DNA of 64,000 nt from Polytrichum commune (lineage: Eukaryota > Streptophyta > Polytrichopsida > Polytrichales > Polytrichaceae), in NCBI GenBank assembly GCA_950295325.1, contig OX485806.1, positions 2,356,001 through 2,420,000 on the forward strand, in the 5' to 3' direction. Of this stretch, positions 11,004 through 24,070 are shown one piece after another. The notes below the pieces were generated by a model. The model did no database searches, was not told the DNA's origin, and was given only the letters and a program-made list of their open reading frames with translations. Each line of letters opens with the position of its first letter. Within the stretch, counting starts at the first letter, position 1. Made by a program: the position numbers and the translations under genes.

Positions 11004-13405
11004 ATGGATACAATGAAGGCCGTGCAGTTGACGAACGGCGGATTGCAAAAGAAAAAACGAAAAGAGCGCATGCCAATGGCCTCCGATGCACTGCCATTGC
11101 CCGTGGGTCTTACTAACAAGATCTTTGTGGTTATTTTCGTGGCTGCGTCCTCTTACCTCATTCCCAGCTGGCGTGAGAAGATTCGGAGCTCGACACCATT
11201 GCATATGCTTAGTCTGGGCGATCTAATTGCACTAGTGGCCGTGCTGTCGTCCTTTATCTACTTGATAGGGTTCTTCGGCATTGACTACGTTCAGAACTTC
11301 ATTAAAAACGGAGATGGCTCATGGGACTCTGATGACGAGAGGGATAATTTGAGGTCGAATTGCCAGGTTGAGCCCGACGTTGTGAGGCCTCCATTGCAGC
11401 TCGATGGCACTCCACTAAGTAGTAAAGAAGATGAAGACATTGCTCGCGCAGTTAGCAAGGGACAAGTTCCTTCTTATTCATTAGAGACAGAGCTAGGTGA
11501 CACTTTGAGGGGAGCGGCTGTTAGACGCAGGGCAGTGGAGCTAACCACAGGCAGGACCCTCGAGGGCCTTCCTTTGACAGGACTTGATTACAACTCTATC
11601 ATGGGCCAGTGTTGCGAAATGGTTGTAGGCTATGTCCAAATTCCAGTCGGCGTTGCTGGCCCTCTCCTTCTGGACGGGATGGAGTTCACAGTTCCCATGG
11701 CCACCACTGAAGGATGCTTGGTGGCGAGTACTAATCGCGGTTGCAAGGCGATCTATCAATCTGGTGGAGCAACGAGTATTCTGCTCAAGGATGGAATGAC
11801 CAGGGCACCTGTGGTGCGGTTTGCGTCTGTCAAAAGAGCGGCAGAGCTGAAATTTTTCTTGCAGGATGCCGGCAACTTTGAAACCGTCTCGCATATGTTT
11901 AACAGGTATCCTATTCATCTGCTATTGTGCTCACATGTGTGGAAGTCTCCACGATGAGATAATGATCTTGGGAGGCTTAATCGTATTTCCTATATGTTAA
12001 CAGCATTGACGTGAAGGACCTAGTGAAGGCGATCCCAAGGAAGGTTCGAGCACTTTCTGAAAATTGGCAACAAGGACGGGGGTTTAGAAAACATAATTTG
12101 CACGGTTTGAAGTGTTTGAAATTTGTTCTCAACGGCTTGTACTATGTATATGAAGGACGGGACAAGTGCTCACTGACATTTGTGAAGAAGGCGGGGTGTT
12201 TTGAGGATTGGATGCAGTTTAGTCTAATCTCAGAGGCAACATTTCAAAGGTTTCTGATTATATTGATACGTCTGTGAACAGGACTAGTCGTTTTGCCAGG
12301 CTACAAGACATTCAGTGCAATTTGGCTGGAAGAAATATCTTCTTGCGTTTCAAGGCATCAACTGGTGATGCTATGGGGATGAATATGATTTCAAAGGGCG
12401 TGCAGAATGTTCTAGATTACCTTCAGCAAGTGTTCCCTGATATGGAGGCTATATCTGTTTCTGGTATGCAGCACTTCCGTGGTCATGGTTATGGACGACG
12501 TTTGAATTGAAGTATGCACACATAGTTCAATATTCCTCATCTCTTGTGTTTGTTGGTTTCGATAGAGTTGTATTTGACCCGTCATGTTGGTGGGACGTAG
12601 GTAACTTCTGTGCTGACAAGAAAGCAACGGCAGTGAACTGGATAGAAGGCCGTGGCAAGTCTGTAGTGTGTGAGGCAATTCTTAAGGGAGAAGTGGTGGC
12701 TAAGGTGTTGAAAACCTCCGTCTCTGCCTTGGTGGAGCTCAACATGATCAAGAATCTCACTGGATCTGCTTTGGCTGGTGCTGTGGGAGGGTTTAATGCA
12801 CACGCATCCAACATTGTGTCTGCTGTCTTCATCGCAACTGGACAAGACCCCGCTCAGAATGTTGAGAGTTCACAGTGCATTACCATGATGGAGGCAGTAA
12901 ATGGTGGCCGGGATTTACATGTGTCTGTTACAATGCCCTCAATTGAGGTTAGCTCCTCGAACTTGCGACTGCCCAGTTTATATATGGCTGTCAGTTCCAG
13001 AATCGATTAGTGTATTTGCTACTTCATTTCTCAGAGCCAATTGAGTGTTGGTTGCCAAAATTTGAACGAGCTCCTTACAGTTTCACATTGCATGTGGTGC
13101 AGGTGGGAACCATTGGTGGTGGTACACAACTAGCATCTCAGTCGGCCTGTTTGAATCTGTTGGGAGTGAAGGGCGCTAACATGAAATCACCGGGTGCTAA
13201 TGCCCAGTCGCTTGCAAGAGTGGTTGCAGCCACAGTGTTGGCTGGTGAGATTTCTTTGATGTCTGCACTAGCAGCTGGACAACTTGTGAAGAGCCATATG
13301 AAGTACAATCGGTCCAACAGCAACATCGCTGCGCTGGCTGCAGCCCCCCTGCCGCCCCTTCCTAAATCAGTCTCAAGCTGCAAAATATCAGAAACAGCCA
13401 ACTGA
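11004..13405 (+). CDS. HMGR: 3-hydroxy-3-methylglutaryl-CoA reductase (4 exons)
   Basis: It catalyses the NADPH-dependent reduction of HMG-CoA to mevalonate, the committed step of the cytosolic mevalonate pathway, in the ER membrane. Exons: 11004-11905, 12282-12463, 12601-12947, 13103-13405, giving 577 residues, a normal plant length. All introns are GT-AG and the phases close. The start ATG at 11004 is chosen because upstream codons are not ATG; a second ATG at 11013 is possible. The N-terminus has a basic stretch (KKKRKER, 17-23) and two hydrophobic segments (about 39-54 and 71-93), the plant two-span anchor. The catalytic domain shows [10 protein letters not shown] (Glu236), DKKATAVNW (Lys368), GTGDAMGMN-like [16 protein letters not shown] (Asp444) and LVKSHM (His542), so all four catalytic residues are present. 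Ser548 in NRSNSN sits where plant enzymes carry a kinase-regulated serine. The C-terminus after 548 is Ala/Pro-rich and unconserved. Confidence 0.96.
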
Positions 13406-16400
13406 TAGATTTACCCTTCAAGTGGGATCAATATTTTCTAAAAGCCCTGAGAGGATCAGGATCTACCTACACGCCCTGCAGAGCTCAGATTATTCTTTGC
13501 TGTGTTGTGATCCGAAAGCCATTTGTGATCCATTTACAGAGATGTAAATCATGAGATCTGAAAAGAAGTGCACTAATTCTACGCTATCGTTCAGGAACGA
13601 AGTTGGCTTTGTACATTACACCCCAACATGCCTGTACTTCTAGACAGCTGCTCGCTATCTCGGCTCCCTTACCCAAAAAGCTACACACAGTGTAGCTTCA
13701 TCAGTTTTGTCTGGACTTATTAGCATAAGTGTTCACCCCTTGATAATGCTAGTAACTTGTAGTACAAAGGCGAGAGACAGATATATAGACAGACAGACGT
13801 CCCATACTCAAAAGTTGGGTTTCCCTTGAGGAACGATTGATTATCTGAATTGCCACCAGACAATTATTGTGTGGCGTTTGTTCATGTCGGTCTTCTAGCC
13901 CTTGGTTTATGGCCGAGATAGATTGTGGGTTGTTCCCTTACAACACTGAAGCATGTGTTGTGGTGGGCTGTCAGTCCGCGTGCTGCTCTGTCACAACCTG
14001 AGAGGATTGCTGGCACAGAAGCAAGTTGGACAGGACATTTGCCCAAACTCTCTTAAAAATAAGATGATTTTCAGGTGGAGGTAGGATCTATGCGATACCT
14101 GTTGCCGATGAAATACATGTGGGCTGTGTCAGTAGTGCAGCTGACATTTCTTGTACAGCTATCATTTACTCCCATGAAAACGAAGCTTACTTTTTACCAG
14201 GCGTTCCATACTTGGACGTTCCATACCAGGCGTTACATATCGTTCACTCTCTTGTAAGTGGTGCCAGTGTGTGTCCTATTTTTGAATCTTTTATAAATAC
14301 CTTCTGAATTTGGTTTTCCATGTGTCTTTATAACTTGTCATGAAGCACATAACTTGTCATAACTGGCATACGACGCCTGTACTTTTCCAGTGATTGTGAG
14401 TCAATTAAATTGGTTCAATTACAGTGTAGTGTAGTTTATGTAGAAGATAACTACGATTCAGTTATTACCATCTAAGTATGATTTTAGAGATCATTGATCC
14501 ACAATTGAAGTGGTTTAGTACTTTCTTTAAGTTCATCCATACATAGTAATGCTTTCAAATCTGCCAATGTATTTACAGTTTGTGTACAACACTAGCTTCA
14601 TTACTATTAGCCAAAGGCTGCGTGGCACTATGGACTCGGACATTGGTGAACTAGAATATAATGAACACTTTCATTACTGACAAAAGTTGCTTGTCTCGAT
14701 CTTAATAACATAACCATGTAAAGCTCTTGTGAGTATTATTGAAGGTTTGACTGAGATGGTAGAGCCAACTCTCTACACACACGAAAAGCCAGTGCTGCAG
14801 TGGTATGGAAGTTCTAAGTGCATTGAATGCATCCCAATCTTCTGAGAAGTTTTATGTGTGCATCCCAAGTCAGTGATCCATCGATCAAAGACCCAAGGAT
14901 GCTAACCATCTTCCCCACTAACTAACTAATGTCCCCTCCCCACCTGACTTTACCAAATAACCAAAGTCTTTCCTAAAAACTGGGCAAAGCTGGTAATAGG
15001 GGAGGCATTTGGCTATCCCAATGCACCTACAAGAAATTGCTCTGGAGATTTTTGAGTAGGTTTTAGTTAAGTAGCTTTCACACATGTTCATTGTTTTATA
15101 TATCAAGCAATGAGTGCTGGATACTTTTTATCCCATCCCCAAATCCTCTTACTACTCATGTATCTTACCATCTGTTTTTGTTAAGGAGATCCTCATGCCC
15201 TCATAGCTAAGACTAAAAAACAGCTAATCACAAGGGCGGGAGGCGACACTTTTAAAGGTCCTATATTCTTGCCTCATGTCTAGGCACCGATGAGAGGGTC
15301 GGTGCTTGACGCTAAAAACCTCCACTTTTAAACCATGCCACATCATTTGCCAACTAGGCTCGGCACTAGATAATGTCGATGGTGTGAAGGCCGTGTTTTT
15401 AGAACCAACTCTTAGGCTTAGCTAAAGTCAGGTGGGGAGGGGGCCTAACTATAACATTATTATGTAGAGTATTCTTGCTCGTGGGCCTTAGAACATGTCA
15501 CAAGTGATGCTCGAATCCTAAACCAAGTATTTTCAACTTACGAAAATCAATGTGAGAGATAGGCGTGCTCGATCATTTTGAGAGGGTATAGTTATGGACG
15601 AAGGTCTACAATGTGGAACAAGGTGGTATATGAGAATAATGAGAACTTGCAAAGTTAGTCAAACTTATTGACTCCGAGCATTTCATCTGCAACTTCATAA
15701 ACTTGTTCTCTTTCTATGAGTAGATGGATCTAAACCGACTTTTGATCCAAGTGTTGACATGTGTAAAATCTAGGTGTGATATCTTGTGTGATTTGAGGAC
15801 AATGCCCTCCAATCCCCATGGCCCACTAAACATGAAAGGCTTGTTGAATAATGTTATGTTGGACAATGTACATTCACCACCATAATATATTTACATAGTT
15901 TGATTTGGAAAGGGAATATCAATACTTTTGGTATGCTTTTCCATGCATGGGTCCTTGAGCCTTTCTTTGACTTGTCATAATATCCTTCATGTTGTAAAAG
16001 ACCACTTTCCACCTTGTGAACTTAACTTGAAATTGGTTCCTCTCCATGTTTCTATAGTGTGAATTTCTTGGAGTTTGCAGTCAATCGGAGTTTCATGCCT
16101 CGATCTAAGTCATATATAATACTCCCTTGAAGAAAAGTGTTGCTTATTAGAATGAATGTTGTTTTACATGCATTGCCTTGGTTTCATGCCATGCCACATT
16201 ACGCTAAGATGTGTGAACCATTATGCTTAGATATCACTTGACCTACTTTTGACGTATGGTAATGGACTTAGGATGTGCACTCATGATTTTTCGTTTTCTA
16301 AGGGTCAAGTTTGCAGGCCATTGGTGGGGTTACCCTAAAGGATTAATCAACCCAAAGTGGGTTGCATTTTTTTTAGTAAGTAACTTAAAAGGTATTTGAT

Positions 16401-17080
16401 ATGGTTTTTTCCTTGCTTGTAGCTATAAAGGATCCAAATCACCTTTGTGAATTGGTTTGTCCAAATTCACTACTAGTGTTCCTCTATGAGCTTTGAAGTG
16501 TTCTAGCATCAAACAATTATTTTTGTTACAACATTTATCAGAAATTGATTTATGAAAGTAATAAGGTTATTGACTTTATAGAACATTCTCCAACATATAA
16601 TAAAAATCATGATATAAACCAATTTTTTTAAAATTCATTTAATTTTGGTTAGATGTATTATAATTTTTTTTAAAGTGATTCAAATTCCTTTTCTTTTCCT
16701 TTTTGCATAGTTATCTTGATTTCACTCATATAGATGTAGTCAAAATTCACCCTCAACAACTACTATTTGTATGTCAATTCCAAATCAAACCACACTTTAT
16801 AACATAACTTTGTTATCATATCCTATACCTAGGAGGGTTGTACATATATTCAAGCGGATCATCAAACTTTGAAGCGTTCAAACTTAATTGTTATTCAAAT
16901 ATCATGCCAATTGAACTAAATTGATGATATGGGCTTCCTAAAACTTAGGACAATGCACATGTTTTTAAAGGCATGTAGTGTGTGAACACTTGTACAATGT
17001 GATGGCTCAAAGTTGAAGGTGTGTGGTATAGGTAAGTGACCAACCCTTTATGCCATCCATCCCACCCACCTCTATCCAAC
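13406..17080. other. HMGR 3' flank and intergenic DNA
   Basis: The first few hundred bases are presumably the HMGR 3' UTR. Beyond about 14.3 kb no gene was found. Short frames lack family motifs. A small direct repeat (CCAGGCGTTCCATAC / CCAGGCGTTACATAT) lies at about 14197-14240. From about 15 kb on the sequence becomes AT-rich and looks like old repeat DNA. Confidence 0.5.
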
Positions 17081-17083
17081 ATG

Positions 17084-18003
17084 ATGGATAAGAGACCTCA
17101 AGAACTACATTGAAAAAGAATACAAACTTGTAAAGGTTTTCCAAGTATCAAACACATTCCCATATGTTAGAAAATGGTACTCCAATAAAGATCTACACCT
17201 AAAAAGATCCAACCTTTTTTGGGACGCAAAATGGATAACGGATGTACAAATCTCACAAATACTAGTATTTATATATGACAATACATGGGGAACTACATGA
17301 AAAAAAGGAAGTATTTAAATATGATATTTCACCATTGTGCAACCTTTGCAACCAAAGAGAAAATGACACATGGCTGCATCTATTATTGTACTGCACCACT
17401 CGCCATATAAATAACCTCTGGACGAACCAACATAACAAAAGCTACACATGTAGCTAAAACCCTTATGGTCCACCCCACCACATGCTGCTTTTCATTAATT
17501 AATGATGGAACCCTAAATGGGCATATCCCAGACAACATTATATCATCATGGCTCCTCCCATGCACATGTTATCTACCAAAATGTAAATGCTTGCCTAGAC
17601 TACGCCTTGACATCCTAGGAGCACCACCATATGGCAAACCACCATTTACACCCAACCCTAGCCTTAAAGTACAAATCCTCAACTTTACATATTGCAAACA
17701 CAAATTCCCTGAAGTAGATACAACCAAAATATTATACAAGTACGCAATACTATAATAAATTACTAAGCCAACAAGGATGGAATGCCCAATCATCATCACA
17801 GTCAACATATGAGGATCTATACACACACCATCTATAAAACGACTTATAGACGTCAAAATCCTGCAACACAAAATCAACATATCAATTGGAGAACCTCTCA
17901 CATGTTGCTATTGAATACCTCAACGGATGCCATACCCGTACCTCAACATCATTCTCAACAAAAGAAGATTGGAATAGAAACAAGCGCCAATATCCCTAAA
18001 CTA
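17084..18003 (+). mobile_element. 3' fragment of a LINE (non-LTR retrotransposon ORF2), frameshifted
   Basis: Three successive reading frames continue one protein. Frame 1 (17084-17300) has VRKWYSNKDLHLKRSNLFWD and KWITDVQ. Frame 2 (about 17310-17457) has the zinc-binding motif CNLCN...WLHLLLYC (C-x2-C-x9-H-x4-C) of the reverse-transcriptase zinc-binding domain. Frame 3 (17465-18003) has SSWLLPCTCYLPKCKCL, RLRLDILGAP, NFTYCKHKFPE, then after stops IHTPSIKRLID and LNKRRLE. This is the C-terminal end of LINE ORF2. The reverse-transcriptase and endonuclease parts are absent (5' truncation, as usual for LINEs). Multiple frameshifts and stops show it is dead. It ends about 12 bp before a mitochondrial nad4 fragment. 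Confidence 0.75.
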
Positions 18004-18014
18004 ACAACTTTTTA

Positions 18015-18269
18015 CATATGAGCTACCGAAGAGTAAGCAATAATTTTCTTCAGATCGATTTGTCTTATTGTAGTCAAGGAAGTATATATAATAGCAATCA
18101 CGCTTAAAGTATAAATGAAAGGAGTGAAATAAAGTGTCGCTTCAGGAAACATAGGTATAGAAAATCTTAAAAAACCATAGGTTCCTAATTTTAAAAGAAT
18201 CCCTGCCAATATTACAGATCCAGCCGTAGGTGCCTCTACGTGAGCTTCAGGTAACCAAATATGAAATTG
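18015..18269 (-). pseudogene. nad4: nuclear insert of mitochondrial nad4 fragment (NUMT)
   Basis: An uninterrupted frame of about 84 codons matches the interior of mitochondrial NADH dehydrogenase subunit 4: [18 protein letters not shown], then [37 protein letters not shown], and [17 protein letters not shown]. It is the mitochondrial protein, not plastid NdhD. Homology stops abruptly at both ends (a stop codon replaces the residue after AHM; stop codons precede the FHIW block), so it is an insert of about 255 bp without a functional gene. The lack of stops implies a recent transfer or little decay. The reading already has the conserved residues without C-to-U changes. Confidence 0.9.
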
Positions 18270-18299
18270 AACTTAACACTAACAATTAGTCCACCAAGT

Positions 18300-21200
18300 A
18301 GGCAGTAAACCACGTCCGCCACCCCATGATCATGTGACCATGGGACTGGAAGTCAACGAACGGACATTGTGTGTCGGAATAACAAACCAATGTTCCTTCT
18401 CCTTTTCTTGTCTTTTTTTTATTAGATTTATCAAACACTTGAAACTTTGCCATGTGAATGCAAGAGATGCGAACTCTTCAAAAAGCAAAATTTTGTTTGT
18501 TTTACGGAAAGTTCTATACAAAACGGCCACCTTTTCCAAAAACATGGATCCACCAAGCATTTGAGTGACGGCTCAAAGTTGGAGGCCTCCGGTATAGCTA
18601 AGTGACCTACCCTATACTAGTTTTACTACACTTCTCAAGCATTTATAACTTTCACATGTCAATGGAAGATATAGGGTAGCCTTCAAAAGCAAAGATTTGT
18701 TTGCTCAACGGAAACTTCTATGCAAAAAGGCCGCCTTTTCCAAAAAAAGAAAAGAATACACACAAGCATTTCGAGTTTGGGACCTTTTAGTTCCATTTTA
18801 TAAATTTGACATGGGATTCACAAGGTCTCCAGCCAACATAGTACAAACACGAGGTGGCTAAACCCATGCAAGACACTTTTCCTCTTGCCAAACTAGCAAA
18901 GAGGCTGTTCTATGTCGAGGTTTTGGTATGGAAGTCCAAATACATAATGCATTAGAAAAGAGAACAATAGAGTTATCTGTAAAGCCCTTAAAGAGAGAGA
19001 AACCATGGGTTTGGAAATAAAAATAAAAATTTAGGGCTCGTTAAGTCATCATGTGTTGGAACTTATTTTCAAACTTGGGTGATATTTTTGGGATTTCCTT
19101 TTGACCTACATTTTTGGAGAGAATTTTAGGATTATAAATAGGGTATGCCCATGGGACCCACCATTCATAATACCAGATTGGCCTATGTAAAGTCAGTTTT
19201 TAATAGTCTGACAACATTCTTTGAGTATGGTAATTTTAAGAATGAAGAAAACTTGGGTCACTTTATGCATAAGTTCGCAACCTTACGTTTTAGCCAACTA
19301 CATGGGAGCTTGATGCCAAAACTTTACAAATAACTATTCTATGTGGAAATTTGGTACAAATGGCCCTATATATTATGCATTAGAAAAGTGGAGATTGTTT
19401 ATTTTGTATCTAGTAGGTATGTGACTATATCATGAAAATTTGAAGGTTTGTTAAAGATTGTTTTTGGAGGTATCGATAGAGGGTATCCATGCACACATAT
19501 CAAAGAGCACCAACAACATGGGGCCCTCAACTAAATTTATGAAATGATTGAACTCCATACCAACTTTCTTATATTTAGATTGTAAGCAACATGACAATTA
19601 ATTTGGAATTTATGTTCACATGTCATGACTCAAGCATGGTTGAGGTATGTCAAAGGGCCAAAAATAGGTGTTGGAATTGGGTGCTTCTAGGCTTAAGCAA
19701 TCTTGAATTTTGTCACATGATAGATACTAGAGCTAAATAACCTTAAAGATTGGTTGAAGGGATGAATATAGGTTTGTGACAATCTGTTGCACACAATTAT
19801 ACAACATTGTCCATTCTAAGGGGGAGGAGGCTTTGTGACTAGGAAGGGTCAAATGAGCGTTGAACATTTCTAAAGAAATTAGATACACTCCAATTCAAAT
19901 GATCAATGTCATAACATTACACAATGATAGGATCATGTCCCTTTTCTAAAAAGGAGACCCTTGGGGGGGGTCACTCCTGTATTTTAGAAAATTGCATGAG
20001 AACAAATATGGGGTCCACCTTAAAGTTGCGACTTACATATTATAAAACATGTACTTCTAACAAAGACCAAGTTATATATTGAACTCCATGGTATGATTAA
20101 GTTAGGATGTTTACATATTGATCATGTTAGAGAAACTTTAAGACTAACATACCATAGGGATCGGTAGGGTGGGGAATTAACATAATATATATTAGGGGCC
20201 CACACCTTATAGAGACCTTATGCTTTATTCCTAATAAGAATGATCTCTATCATGTCATCCCAAATAGGGAGATTTATTTCATTCATGGAAGAAAATCCTT
20301 AAGGAAGGAAGAATGACCTCCTTGAAACCCTAATGGAGGTTCATTTCCACCCCATCACTCTCACACGTTGTGTGGCTAATAAGAGTGTGTGAGCTCATAG
20401 GGGTGTGCAAGTTTTGAGTGTGGTGTAGTGATGTGCTTAGGTTGTGATTGTACAAGTGGCGTGGTCGCATGGTTAGACTAGAAGTGCTTCTCTCTTTTTC
20501 CTTTGAAATGCTTTGAAGATTGCTTGTGGAGTGTACGAATTTAGGGTTTAGGAACTTGTTATGTCAGGAGAATGTGTAGCTCCTGGATATGTACTCCTAA
20601 ATGTATAGCTCATGATTCTAGAATCATGGATTTGTAGCGCCAGTTACAGTTGTAGCTCCTTGATCTATACTCCGTGATTTAGTACATGTGAAGCCCCGTG
20701 ATATGTACTCATGCTTCCCCCATCATTTAGTTTGAGTGGTGTCAAATACGTTGCCATTCCATCTCATCCGGAAGGAAGAAAGAACTTCCTCACTACCAAA
20801 AAAAGAACGGTTTGTACTCGATGAGCATCATGCGATTCATGCCTTACCCTCTATAGCATTTTGACTATGCTTTCTATTTTGGACTTGTTTCAGAGCTTTT
20901 TGAGATCTAGTTTAGTGGTTAAGTTTTTGTGAGCCAATGAATGTCCAAGGTGATTTTTGGGCAAAATCAGCCAAAATTCTAGTGTTTCAGAGTCCAACTG
21001 GTTATTTCTCAAATTCAGCTACAAGATTGGTAACTCCAAAACATCAAAGCTACCAATGCAAAAGACCAAATAGCATTGATGTTTTTTTACAAGATCGGTA
21101 ATTTTCTGAGAAGTTTTGAACTTCAACCTTATTTCTCAAACTGAGTTGGTTCATTTGTAACTAGTGGTCGATTCTCCCCTTTCATTCTAGCCCTAACTTC

Positions 21201-23180
21201 CCATGCCCAATTTCCCTCAAATATGCCCAAAAAATATGACCTCAATTTCAATGATCGCATTTGAAGATCCAAGGTTAGTTTGACAAATCCAACCATGTAG
21301 ATGTTTGCAAGTTCGAGGTGACTACTCACAGTCCAAAGTTTAAACGTTCAAGTTTTGTTATGTAGGAGATTATAATAGGAATGTCAATAGCGGTCTTAAA
21401 GGCCACTAGTTTAACAATGAAATTGGGGTTGTTTTTTTTTAATTTTTTTTTATCAAACCTCCACTCAAATCATCTCTAAATGACAAATGTTACCCTCATC
21501 CAAAAGAGGGGCAATAATACCTACTCAAATCAATTCACAAACCTTGAAACCATTTTTTGGGGTTTTTGGGGACACTTTGCAATTGGAGGTAGCGGTGCCA
21601 TAATTGCACACCTTCCACATGGATTTACACCCACCAACACAAGTCCAACTAAAAATTCCAACGGTAGATGTTTAGGATTTGTTGTGTTTGAGTGTCTTCC
21701 AAATTCTCATATTAATTGGGTTCATTTGCACATGTTTCTGATATGCTACCCCTAGATTGTGGATGTGACAAATGCCAAGTTTTGGTTTGTGAACCAATTC
21801 TAGTGTAAAGCAGTTGAGGGCATACTCCCACATTTAAATTAATTCAAAATATCTAACTCTATTGAATCAAAATTATCCACGTGGTAGAACACAATAGACT
21901 TGAACATGAACAAGAGGAGTAGTTGAATCAATCAAGAAACCATCCGAACTAGTGTCCAAGGGGTCAGAGCAAACTGCTCACAACCATATTATGGTTGCAT
22001 AGATATTGTTCTAATGGCCCTTTGCCCGGTGGGCATTGGGCCATTAACATTACGAACAAACACTTTATTCACACATGCCTTGCAAAAAGGTCCGGAGTTT
22101 CTATCTATCTATCTATTTGGTTGCATAGGACATTAGGGGTTAATCCACATGTCAAGCATGGTGGTGGAAATATTTTTATTAAAAGAATTAATCAACATCG
22201 AGTATCAGTAGCCATGGGTAGGCCCATTTGTATATTCACCTTCACAAAGTGAACAATACTAAGCTTGAATACTTTTCATTTTGTAAAGGTGCCCCAACAT
22301 AAGCATGGCACAATACTCCCATTACTATTGACGCTAGGGTGCAACATCCTATTGCTGAGTAACATTATGGTAGTTGTGTTTTTAGTGCGATTGATAATCC
22401 AAATAAAAAAATGGATAATTAATTTGGGTTAGATAGTTAGGGACCGAAGTGGTCAAAGTGTTTGTGATAGACGCTTCTACCAAAGAGAAAGAGTTCTCAT
22501 ATACGAATTCACCTCCCCATTCATCCAACATGAAAAGCCTTGACAATGCTCATATTTTTTAAAAATTGATTTGATATGGAATCAACTTTAAAGACCCCAA
22601 ATGGTTTCTTTGTGGGATGGATGAGAGGTATGCTTATATATGATAACTCCCTCTCTCCCTGCTTACCTAAGTACATGAAAGTCTTGTGCAGGTTTGACAT
22701 AAGTCAAGAACATATGGCCCAAAAAATCATGGTGATGAGTGCAACGATTCTACACATGCCAACAATGAACGGGGAGAACCAACCACTATGGTAGACATAC
22801 CCATTTTCGATAACCCCCCAATCTTAATACATAGAGTCCCTTAGAGCCGTGACGTTCCACACTTGTAGTCGTCATTCTCTATTGTGATGGAAAAGTAAGT
22901 CAAAAGGGCATAGATTTAGGTTCCTTGAAAAGTGCACTGATTGTACTCAAGTTTTCGTCTCCCACTTGTTGGGCATAGGTCGACATATGCTATGAATATG
23001 GGTTGGGAGAGAATCTTACCTCTAAATTTCTACGATAATTTCAAAACTTGGAAACAAGTTGTGATGTTTCTATTGCATGTCGTGTTATCAACTTGTAGAC
23101 CTGGAAAAAGCACTCCAATATCACACATGTACTACACTTATGTGAAATTGCTTCAAGTTAACGGAAATAGGTCTTTCTAC
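18300..23180. other. gene-poor repeat-rich intergenic region
   Basis: No supported gene was found. Imperfect direct duplications are visible: about 18440-18545 resembles 18630-18750 (shared ACGGAAA.TTCTAT and CCTTTTCCAAAAA words), and about 18780-18990 resembles 19190-19400 (shared TGCATTAGAAAAG). A cluster of short repeats with the words GTAGCTCC and ATATGTACTC lies at 20575-20720. A (CTAT)n microsatellite lies at about 22100. Frames of up to about 90 codons near 21.5-22.2 kb have no recognised domain. Confidence 0.5.
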
Positions 23181-23183
23181 GCT

Positions 23184-23623
23184 AATTTTAAGGTAGAAAT
23201 ACCATAACTTGTTAACCACCCTCTAGCCGTGCACTAGACCGCCGTCATAATGGTGAAGTGCCATTTCTAAAACGGATCATGGCTCGGCAACAACTGCAAT
23301 GTGTGTACACTTAGTGTAGCCAATGGGAGTCAAGTGTTAATGTACTCATGACGTAACCGATTTAGGCGATGTTCTGTATGGAAATGCAGATTACCGTGTT
23401 CGGTGTAGGCTGAATCTAGTGAACGAGTAGGGGGCTGGACAACTTTCCACTTTGAAAAATTGTAGCATTTTTTTTGGGTACAGGACAAAATAATATGAAA
23501 CAACTTGCATTCTTCATGAACCCTTCTCGTCTATCTTGAAAAATTAACTCATGATTGTATGACCAGATCTTCAATGCGATAAAATCACCTTATTTTCACG
23601 GCTTATGGTATTTCTACCTTAGA
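23184..23623. mobile_element. candidate MITE with 19-bp perfect inverted ends
   Basis: The word TAAGGTAGAAATACCATAA at about 23184-23202 recurs as an exact inverted copy at about 23605-23623, bounding 440 bp of non-coding DNA. No internal similarity between the arms was seen beyond this, and no target duplication was confirmed, so it may be a MITE or a chance of repeat structure. Confidence 0.4.
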
Positions 23624-24070
23624 TCGAGCGGTGGAGCTTGAGAAAGAACCAGGTTGAAGTTCAAAACGTCAGGAAAAATTTATGGATCGTTTCAAGGAAT
23701 TTAAGAGACCAACATGCCTCAAAATTAGTAAAGGAAAAACCGGAAGATGTCAAGGAGGAAGTGGTTGGTGGCCTTGGAAAGCACTCGGATGTCGACCAAT
23801 TGTGCCCACAAAATCTCCCCGGCCATTGCATGCAAGCATCGAGCAGCAAGCTTGCCCTCGTCCATTCATTTTCTGAATGCCACAGGGGCGGCCGTCAGCT
23901 TGAATGTGCCAGGTGGCACCCTGCTGTCAGCTTTGTCTACCTCAACATCATCCCACGTAATGACACGTGGCAATCATGGTGGCTCACTTCCCTATACTGA
24001 AATGGCAAGAGGCTAGATATTTATTTTTCAAATTTCAAATTTAACTTTCCCCCGGATCAACAACTATTGC

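Noticed and set aside
18015-18269. Functional nuclear nad4 or plastid ndhD gene
   Set aside because: Only about 84 internal codons remain, there is no start or transit peptide, and the residues match mitochondrial NAD4.
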